Source: Agrocybe praecox (lineage: Eukaryota > Basidiomycota > Agaricomycetes > Agaricales > Agrocybaceae). From it: a stretch of DNA of 64,000 nt. This document shows positions 56,627 through 64,000 of this stretch, piece by piece; within the stretch, counting starts at the first letter, position 1, and each line of letters opens with the position of its first letter. The stretch lies in assembly GCA_964017145.1 (NCBI GenBank), contig OZ024848.1:2678501-2742500 (forward strand). The letters run 5' to 3'. The position numbers and the translations under genes were made by a program. The notes beneath the pieces were generated by a model, which saw only the letters and a list, made by a program, of their open reading frames with translations, did no database searches and was not told the DNA's origin.

Positions 56627-59223
56627 TCAAGCATCTTCGTAGTCAACGACTTCGTCGAATATGTTAGATAGGGTCCTTGCATCTACCTGGAGCAATGAAA
56701 TATTGGAGGTCGAGGGAACGAGCCCAACAGTGCTGTTGGGCAAAACAGTGATATTGGAGGCGAAAGCGGCAGATGAGGCAGAGGCAGAGGCAGAGGGCGA
56801 GGCGGAGGGCGAGGCGGCGGGCGAGGCGGCGACAGATGTAATGTCAGTGGTGGATGATGCAGGAATTTTGATAGTGCTGCTTTCATGGACCGGGGGGATG
56901 TCAGTTTCTGTGTCCTGCATCTCAATATCTGTCTCAGCTGGAACAGGGTTGTTGTGCGATGGCAAGGCGGCGTCATTGGCGGCGTCATTGGCGGCGCCAG
57001 AGATAATGACTGGGTCTCGCATTTCTTGATCAGTCTTTCCTTGGGCATCGGTGCTGGTGTTGTTGGTGCTTGCTGTGGGTATGGGGGGGGCGATGACGTT
57101 GTCACCATCCAACTCTGCATCAGAAACGTCGTGATCCCCAGTGACGTCCATCGCACTTTCCTCCCCACTGCTTGAACTCGTTTCCTCGTCACCACCATAC
57201 ACCAAAGCAAGGGAATCAAGGGGGAGGTCGATAACCTCAGTTGTAGCGGCGTCAGTGGCGGCGGGGGAGCTAGCGGCAGAGGAGGATGCAGCAGACAGAG
57301 GGGAAGCGGCGATCGATTTTTTCATCACCACCTTAAACAACTTATCCATGTTGGCCATCCAAGCCTTGGTGTTTTGACTTTCTTTCAAAGCCAGATCAGC
57401 GATGGTCTTCACCTCTGCAAGGTCAGTCGCTGACGTATCCCCCTGGGCGATCTTCAAGGCGTTGACGTTGGTCTTCAATTTATCGATGCTGGTTCGCATG
57501 CCCTTTGCGTCCTTTACAATGTCGGCTTTGACAAGCCTCCACTTTTCTTGTGCGTTGGTAAACTTGGTCTCCACGGAGGCGACATATGTCTCCGCCTGCT
57601 TAACCCTAAGCTGGAGCGCAGTGTGATCCGTTTCATGCGCGGCAAACTTTGTTTCAAGATCGATAAGGCGGCGCTCCAAGGCGGCGACATTCTCGGCGCC
57701 TAAATATATTACGAGTGAGTTCCTTTCAAATAAATGCATGTAATGCAAGTTACTTACCTTTATCTGCGATAACGACCCTTGTCGTACCTTCCGTCTTCAC
57801 ATTTCTGGGAACCGCCAGCTGGTAGGTTGCCTCCTTGGGCATGAACGTTGGTAGTCCATACCAGATACAGCGCTTCTTGCCCGTTTGGCACGCGACACAT
57901 GCAACACCGATGAGACCATCATCGCCAACCTTGAATGAAGACGTGTTCGGGAGTTTGGGCGAGCATTGTTTTTTTTTCAACCTACATCGCTCGCACTGCG
58001 CAGGACGACCGTAGGCAGCGAGGCTCTTCACCTTTGCCTCGACAGATGCACCAGTGAGCACGATTGGAGGACGAACCTCGATCTTGCTATTCTCCTCTCC
58101 ATCATCACCCTCCTCACCGTCGTCTTCACCGTTGGCGTCTTCGTCAGAGAACTCCTCATCGCTGTAATGGGGGCGCTTACGCTTTGGCGCCGCTCCTTTC
58201 GGCGCCGTCCGCTTTGGTGCAGCAGCTTGTGCTCTTGCAATCTCCTCCGCCTTTCCGAATGCTCTGTCCATCTTTTCCTTCTTAATCTTGATGCTATCGC
58301 TGGCGGATGGATTGGCAACGATTTTGACAATCTCAATTTCGCTGTCGGAATGCGCCGCCGATGTCGCCGCTGCCTGCTTCTTCTTGCCCTTGCCCTTGCC
58401 CTTGCCCTTCTTCTTTGGTGCATCTTCATCGGTATCAGTCCTATCTTCACCTGCTCGCATTTTCTTGCGTGGTGGCTCTTCTTGTTCTATATGTGTATAT
58501 TATTTATTCATTAGTAGTCTATATTTCGATAGTAATAATAAAGTACTTACGTTTCTTCTCTTTGGGTAGCGCCGACACAGACGCCACCAAGACCGCTGTC
58601 TTCATTGTCGCTTTGGCTTTTTTGGTTATGCCCGTTGCACTTCCTTCGTTGTTCTCTGACGCCGCTGTGTTTTGCTCAGTGGTCTTGGTGGTCAACACAC
58701 TGGCGGCGCTAGAGGGGCCGCTTTTCCTTGATACTGTCTCTTCATTGTTGTTTTTGTTGCTTGCTGTCGACGCGTCTTTGCTGGATGATGTGTGTGCTCC
58801 GGCGCCATGGGCGGCGCCATCTTTGCCCTCTTCAGTGACAGTTGCCCTTCCTTCGACATTTCCATCCACAGAATGACTTCGGACAATCTCTTGAATAGCC
58901 TGGCGTAGATCAGTTTCGTTCTTGGCCTCGTTGGTGTGGCATTCCCTGTACACCGCGAGAACCTTGGCTAGCAAGGTCTGCCCACCAATGGTTGGGTGAC
59001 TCGATAACTCGGGTTTCTCCCGCATTACGCGCTTAACGACGTGCCGCTTTGTAAAAGGATTAAACATAGGATATATTTTGAAATAATATCCTTCGCTTAC
59101 CACTTTTTCATTCAATGATCCCAAAAGAAGAATATGGGTATTTTTCTCAAGTGCCGTTCGGAATTCCCCCTCAAAAGTTATCATTTTTTGGGTGAGGTAA
59201 TCCGCATCATATTTTTTTGCCAT
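56627..59223 (-). CDS. KDZ element companion protein D with Zn2Cys6-like cluster, 824 aa
   Basis: Exons 58551-59223, 57758-58486 and 56627-57699 join in phase 1 at both junctions to 825 codons. The N-terminal 120 residues form a compact unknown region (ADYLTQKMITFEGEFRTALE, then FKIYPMFNPFTKRHVVKR). Long Lys/Glu-rich linkers follow. At about residues 385-430 stand CERCRLKKKQC and, after 21 residues, CVACQTGKKRC. Two CX2CX6C halves are the hallmark of fungal Zn2Cys6 DNA-binding clusters, here with a longer loop than usual. A coiled coil comes next (VAALERRLIDLETKFAAHET...), then a Ser/Ala/Asp-rich tail. The layout basic cluster plus coiled coil suggests a sequence-specific DNA-binding dimer. 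It could bind the repeated GC motif of the element; this last step is inference. Confidence 0.78.
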
Positions 59224-59442
59224 TGTTAGACGAAGAAGCGGCGCGAATCGAAGACGGACAGGTAGTGGGAAAAGAAATATGGGAACGGAATGACAGAAGG
59301 TGGGTGGTGAATCATGATCATCAATCAGCCAAATTCAACATCACGCTGTCACGTCACTTGATTGATAAACAATCATAGCCATCACATGTGCTATTTCGAG
59401 GTTAATTAGGTATTCCAACAAAAAGTCTCACCCCCAAAATAC
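59224..59442. promoter_or_regulatory. Divergent promoter between companions D and E
   Basis: 219 bp between opposite start codons. It includes the inverted-repeat-like ATCATGATCAT (about 59312) and TGATTGATAA (about 59359). No clear TATA box was seen. Confidence 0.4.
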
Positions 59443-60250
59443 TTGCCAAATACCAACAATCCTATGCCAGAGTCGAAGAAAAAAGTCGCGAAGGGAAAAG
59501 GCAAGGGAAAGGGGAAGGATGGCAGCAACAACCCCATCAAAACTGTTGCTGATATTCCTGCCGGCTACGTTCAACGGACCACAAATGATGGGAAAACTTT
59601 TATTTTCCCATCGTTTATGGTTGAAGACATCGACGCCAAGACTGCGGAATATAAGAAAAAGGTCCAATTACAGCTTTCCAAGAGTCCTACAGGGGTGAGT
59701 TTGTGGTTTGATATATTTTGTCTCTTGAATCGTAGGCGCCGCTGGGCGCCGCTGGGCGGCGCAATTCTACCTTACTCCATTGTATCGGCACTTACTCTGC
59801 CACTCGTTCAGACTTCCTGAGCGGTTATAATTGCTACCCACCATGTATATCACTGCTGATTTGTTTTGTTTTTCATGGTTTTTTTTATTCATATAGAATG
59901 GTATTCCACACAACTTGGATAACAGTGATCGTATCACTGAGTTAGGAATCAAATTTCCCCCTGATCCTGTAAATATCACTTCTACTTTCATAATCACGCA
60001 TAAATTCTGACCACAAATCAAGGAATTATCTGAACATGATATCCTTGAACAGCATGCAAAAGTCATGGCCCTACGTGAAAGGCTGGGGATTTCGTATAAA
60101 GATGCCTGCCACCGTCTTTACCTTACCGAACTCGAGCATTTAAAAGTTGAACGTGAATCCCTGTTTGTATTTGAGGAGTTGGAAAACAAGATCGAGGAAG
60201 CTCTTGCAGAGGTATCGACAGCAGTGGGAAGTACAAATATTGATATGTAG
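59443..60250 (+). CDS. KDZ element companion protein E, 183 aa
   Basis: Exons 59443-59694, 59897-59968 and 60023-60250 are all phase 0 and give 184 codons; a second ATG at 59464 (MPESKKK) would shorten it by seven residues. The N-terminus is a Lys/Gly run (AKGKGKGKGKDG). A short motif region (PAGYVQRTTNDGKTFIFPSF) follows, then a helical C-terminal half (LRERLGISYKDACHRLYLTE, LENKIEEALAEVSTAV). No known domain. The first intron contains three back-to-back GGCGCCGC-type motifs at 59735-59762. It is divergent from companion D and is the last gene before the right end. Confidence 0.7.
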
Positions 60251-60629
60251 TTACCTTGTTTCGATACCATACAAATCTTTATGCTGCCACCGCCTTCAAT
60301 CATTCTAACGTGTTTCAATTATAACTCACTCTTTTCATACACATAAGACCTTGTATACATTCTTCCTGCAACCTCTTGCATGTGACACAAAAAACTTGGA
60401 CATTTGATATAACTAGCAGAAAACACAAGCTAGTAGAAAACACAAGAAATACCACCTCCTGACCGAAAGAACTTGAAATCTTTTTAGAATTTATAACCGT
60501 GTGATCAGGTAATTCCTTTAACCCTGAGGCGGCGCGTGGCGGAGAGACGTCGCCGCCTGGTACTATCTGAGCCAGAGCAGTAGCCAACCAGAAGCCAGTA
60601 TCCATATCCATATTGGGACATCTTTTATA
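60251..60629. promoter_or_regulatory. Right non-coding part of the KDZ element
   Basis: No gene. The last GC-rich motif pair, AGGCGGCGCGTGGCGG facing CGTCGCCGCCTGG, sits at about 60526-60563, about 70 bp inside the right terminal repeat and arranged as an inverted repeat. Confidence 0.45.
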
Positions 60630-60723
60630 CAGGGGTTCAAGGAAGACTTTGGATCCGTATCATACGGTACACTGGACACGTTCCTTGTATCGTATGTTAC
60701 TATACAGTGTAGTATCCTTATGT
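60630..60723 (-). repeat. Right terminal inverted repeat of the KDZ element
   Basis: Inverted counterpart of 47088-47181. The inner part GGGGTTCAAGGAAGACTTTG and TACACTGG correspond to CAAAG..TTCCTTGAACC and CCAGTGTA on the left. Confidence 0.75.
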
Positions 60724-60731
60724 GCACGAAC
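60724..60731. repeat. Target-site duplication, right copy (GCACGAAC)
   Basis: Identical to 47080-47087 and adjacent to the outer end of the right terminal inverted repeat. Confidence 0.75.
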
Positions 60732-61233
60732 ATGCTGATGCACACATAACATTTGGTTTCCATGCACCAAGAGCCGAAAATGTTCGGCACTGCATGCATG
60801 TAACGTTTGGAAAGATGTTTCGAAGCTCGAAAATCCGCATGACAGGCTCGTCGGTCACTTGAATATGCTACGTAACGCATGTGAGAAACTTCACGGAGAC
60901 CTTGAAGGTCTCTTGATTCATATACGTGTTTACATTATGATTACACTACATACATGCGTATGAAATATATCAATTGTACCTTAAGTAAGTAAGGGCTGTT
61001 TAAATAAGGACCCTAAAGGTTGCGTGCGTTGCAATCTACTAATAAAATACGATGGCTACGATCGTCGGCTCAGGCTTTTTAGCCTTAAGATATCTTACGA
61101 CCGTGGCTGGTGACCTAGCCTATAAATCCCCCACCACCACGACCAACCAGCAACCTACGCTCCTTTTTCTCAACCAGTTGTGACGCTCCTTTCTGAATCC
61201 ATATACTTCCGTTCGCAGTCAAGAATACCAAGT
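60732..61233. other. Gene-free flank between transposon and membrane-protein gene
   Basis: No gene. The pyrimidine-rich tract CTCCTTTTTCTCAACC near 61158 lies shortly before the next start codon and may mark its promoter. Confidence 0.3.
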
Positions 61234-62222
61234 ATGGAATTTGAAGCGAGTCGTCGATGGCAAGGTAAGCATAAGTCATGATCTACCTCCACCAAATCAA
61301 AATTGCTGAATAAAATAAAACGACAATCGTCAGCCATCCTGCTCTCAGCACATGCCTCAGGAGTTGCATCAACTGTCTGGCGGCTCCTGTCTCGATCCTT
61401 CACTCCTCCCGCTCCCGGACTATGGTTCGACGACTTGTGCGCTCTTTTGGCTCTTCCCTGCCTGATCATTTCATCTACAATCGTCTGCCGTTTTTGTATG
61501 TTCCAATATATATGTCGCATTTTCTTCTCATTTTTTGCTAATGATGCTATATAGTCGGGCTCTCGGAGTCAGTACCACAATCATACATGACTTTTGATCG
61601 ACTTCTTTTGAATGTTAAGTTAACAAGCGCATGGTATGTCTTCATCGGTTCCCTTCCGACATGGGAAGTGCCTAGTCATTGATCCTGCTTTCTAGGTTGT
61701 CTCGTCTCGGCATCTTCTTATCGATGGCGAGGGTTTACAAGGATTACCCATCGAAGCCGAAAGCCTTCTTACTTGTCTCTCTCGTGATCATATGTCTGGC
61801 TGTCACCATGATTGGTGTCGCAAATCTTGCATGTACCCTCTATCCAACACCGTCAACTGGATCTGGATGCTTGACAAATTCATCTGTTCTCTGGCCAAGC
61901 TTCGCGGGTACGTTTGTCGCTCAAAATTACTACAAAACCTTCTAACTAACGACTCTTGCCTATCTTTTATCATGCAGTTGAATCAATAATTGATTTCGCT
62001 CTGGTCTTCTCCCCGTTTCTCATTTCAAGGACACTCACCAGCCATATCAAGAAATCGGCTGTTTATATAAGCTATTCCGCAACGCTTTGGATCCTATTGT
62101 CCAACTGTATGTTTATCGTTGTCGCGGTAAAACAGCGAAAAGGTTCCGAACTGGTGTACGGTCTCACCGTATTCAAAATGGCCAGTCTGGGGGTCAGTGA
62201 TTCTATTGTACAACATTTATGA
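61234..62222 (+). CDS. Multi-span membrane protein of unknown function, 242 aa
   Basis: Five exons, 61234-61264, 61334-61495, 61555-61633, 61696-61907 and 61978-62222, fit intron signals and phases, giving 243 codons. Hydrophobic segments: LWFDDLCALLALPCLIISST; SRLGIFLSMARVY (half-segment); AFLLVSLVIICLAVTMIGVA; IIDFALVFSPFLI; and YSATLWILLSNCMFIVVAV. The pattern (WFDD in the first segment, LSRLGIFLSMARVY) is that of the agaric-specific integral membrane proteins found in large numbers in mushroom genomes, which resemble serpentine receptors but have no assigned function. The end (KMASLGVSDSIVQHL) is short compared with relatives, which continue with another membrane span, so the C-terminus may be cut. 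Confidence 0.65.
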
Positions 62223-62315
62223 GACAAAATTCCTGACCCATCTCAAAAGTCATCCATTTCTGTCCTAGCAGCAAACCTTGGCCACATCGTTGGCTTCTTA
62301 TTCCGGTTCGGAATT

Positions 62316-62385
62316 AGTGTATGGTCTCAGATTGTCAACCTATGGTCTCTCATTGTCCACCTATGGTCTCACGTCAACAACCTTT
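62316..62385. repeat. Short tandem repeat, three units of about 21 bp
   Basis: ATGGTCTC recurs at 62320, 62341 and 62362 with similar following sequence (AGATTGTCAAC, TCATTGTCCAC, ACGTCAACAAC). Confidence 0.6.
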
Positions 62386-62522
62386 ATCAAACTTGGAAGA
62401 ACCGGGAGAGAAACTAAATTTTTATATACACTCATTCTATTTTTGTAGCATACTTTTTTGCATCGTAAATTGCCAATATAAATTATTCCGTGGGATGCCT
62501 GGCATCATGTCGGCCCGTCGAT

Positions 62523-63200
62523 AGTGTTGCCACGGTTTGACTCCGCTCGGTTACGGTCAGTCTAAGCCGACTTAGGAAGCGACTCGACTTTATGCCAAAA
62601 CTGAGTCGCCTATCCGTGACTAACTTACTCGGCTTGCAACTCCGAGTCGGTTTAACCGACGACTTGGCCGTTGTAGCGATTACCAGAAGGAAAAACAGGC
62701 GGAAAATTCACTTTAAATTTTTTGTCGGACTCAAAAACTATCACGAAGGGCAAACAAAGGACGTAGAATTTCATTTATCAGGTTCAAACGCTTTGCGAGC
62801 ATATGTGGATTGAAAAACACCAAATATTCTATAGTATTCTGCACTTAAATGTGTTGAAACTCAGCCAAGTCCGATTAGTTTAAAATAGTCGCGGCACCGC
62901 TAACGAATATGTACGGCTATTTTTAACTGAGTCTGACATTCAAGTGTTCAAATTTAAAGTCCAGCGTAATGCCCTTTCTGACTTGGAGCAAATATATCAC
63001 TTCCAAAAGAATTTGAAGTATGTTAGAACATTCTGTACTTCTCCCAGTATTCAAAATGGCTGAGATGAATATGCATAATATATGGCTCCTAAATTGGAGT
63101 TAGTCGAAGACTCCAACTAATCGGCACCTCGACTCGACTCGACTTATTTTCGACTCGACTCCGGCAACTCGCGGTTCGGAGTCAAGCCATGGCAACACTG
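62523..63200. mobile_element. hAT-like non-autonomous element, about 680 bp
   Basis: The ends AGTGTTGCCACGGTTTGACT (62523) and, inverted, AGTCAAGCCATGGCAACACT (63180-63199) form terminal repeats with two mismatches. CAACACTG at the right end is typical of hAT elements. Both ends are GACTCG/CGAGTC-rich, forming further inverted matches. The interior is AT-rich and non-coding. ATGTCGGCC occurs at 62507-62515 and 63201-63209 on the two sides, although seven extra bases separate the left copy from the terminal repeat. Confidence 0.65.
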
Positions 63201-63209
63201 ATGTCGGCC

Positions 63210-64000
63210 ATCATTTGTCGACCTTCGAAGCTCCGATAATCTAGTGTGCGCCCAGGCCTATCCCACATTCCCTCATATACACTTTGCTCCCGTCTATCAC
63301 CACCATTTAGCATCCCTGCGTGTGGATCCGCTAAATATCATATATATCATACGTAAGTACATGATTGATGATTTTAGATCCTCCTGCAATGTCTAATTTA
63401 GCCCAATTCCCACCAGATTGTTTCAAGATTAAGTGTCCAGCTCCTCGCCAAAGGTAGTAGTTTGATCATGATCAATATTGAATTGGAGACCGGTATTGAG
63501 TTATACTCCATGAATTGAATATAGAGATACCAAGATTGAAGAGTAGCGGAAACAGTAAAACATGAAATAACCCTGGAGATAAGGAGCAACCTAAATCTCA
63601 TAAGGTTAGTAATTTGTTTGAACTGCTTGTACAAGGATCAGTGACCTAAAGGAAAGGGCGATTAGCACGGAAAAGCGGAATTTCATTCAGGCTGTTGTGC
63701 CCTTCCATCAGAGATCTCGAAGAATGATTAGTGTTGATACTAAAACATACATCAATTATGTAATTATATAGGTATTTAGAGCATTTAGATCCCCAACAAG
63801 AAGAGTTTCATTTCTCTGATGCATATCTTACACATCTGCACACTTTATCAGAGTTTATAGATACTATCAATGCAGGTTGGATGTCACAAGAACGTCATGG
63901 ATACTGCAGGACATATGTTGGGTAGTTTTATAACACAGTATGACATAATTAGCTTTCTATCCCACGCTCCTTTTGTCAGGATGATCAATCAAGCAAATTC
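63210..64000. other. Gene-free stretch to the window end
   Basis: AT-rich; no gene, repeat or motif recognised. Confidence 0.3.

Larger units (their letters stand above)
47088..60723. mobile_element. Apparently complete KDZ (Kyakuja-Dileera-Zisupton) DNA transposon, 13,636 bp
   Basis: The unit is defined by an 8-bp duplication (GCACGAAC), imperfect terminal inverted repeats of about 94 bp, and five genes that are open throughout: a KDZ transposase and four companions. The genes lie as A(-), transposase(-) | C(+), D(-) | E(+): the transposase/C and D/E pairs are divergent and C/D is convergent. The motif GGCGCC occurs roughly 29 times by eye inside, against about seven in the other 50 kb. KDZ elements are known large DDE transposons of fungi and some animals; Zisupton is reported, as I recall, to make 8-bp duplications. 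Open frames in all five genes suggest recent activity. Confidence 0.85.

Noticed and set aside
56683..57219. 178-codon minus-strand frame overlapping companion D
   Set aside because: Shadow of the low-complexity tail of companion D in another frame.
57966..58876. Plus-strand frames of 171-182 codons over companion D
   Set aside because: Antisense shadows of the Lys/Glu-rich exons; Leu/Cys-rich as expected for reverse reading.
47088..60723. A TET/JBP dioxygenase gene within the KDZ element, as reported for some basidiomycete KDZ elements
   Set aside because: None of the four companions shows the HxD...H iron-binding pattern in a double-stranded beta-helix context that I could see.

Overview
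The window looks like a gene-poor, repeat-rich stretch of a basidiomycete (Agaricomycete, mushroom-type) nuclear genome. Evidence: genes are split by many 45-75 nt GT..AG introns; protein families typical of agarics are present (MLKL-N-terminal-like protein, F-box protein, small multi-span membrane proteins, KDZ transposon); there are no operons or bacterial signals. I found no tRNA, rRNA or CRISPR array.

Layout. 0-3.8 kb: broken universal-stress-protein gene, F-box gene, a relic of a small heat-shock gene (Hsp20) and a reverse-transcriptase fragment. 4.27-7.25 kb: an 846-aa gene whose N-terminal MLKL-like module, introns included, has been tandemly duplicated in frame. 7.6-13 kb: a type-B carboxylesterase next to an Hsp20 relic, followed by a decayed second copy of the same Hsp20-esterase block. 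14.6-16.4 kb: an eight-exon gene I reconstructed but do not recognise. 16.7-31 kb: mostly gene fragments (sugar-phosphate transporter, Gfo/Idh dehydrogenase, an unrecognised minus-strand gene, a BRR2 helicase with its two cassettes in swapped order, a WD40 remnant). 31-43 kb: largely non-coding, with a 318-bp tandem array, an intact-looking YPD1-type phosphorelay gene and a large fold-back repeat. 43.6-44.7 kb: a multi-span membrane protein.

47.09-60.72 kb is the outstanding region: a 13.6-kb KDZ (Kyakuja-Dileera-Zisupton) transposon that looks complete. It is bounded by the 8-bp direct repeat GCACGAAC and by about 94-bp imperfect terminal inverted repeats. It carries five spliced or single-exon genes with open frames end to end: a 1208-aa KDZ transposase with CxC2-like cysteine cluster and DDE residues, and four companions of 605, 719, 824 and 183 aa. 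The genes sit as two divergent pairs plus one co-oriented gene. A GC-rich motif, GGCGCC/GGCGGCGC, is scattered at high density over the whole element, in exons and introns alike, and stops at its ends.

61.2-62.2 kb holds another multi-span membrane protein, followed by a hAT-like non-autonomous element. Exon coordinates below were checked by hand for splice signals and phase; family calls rest on recognition of motifs, not on database searches.
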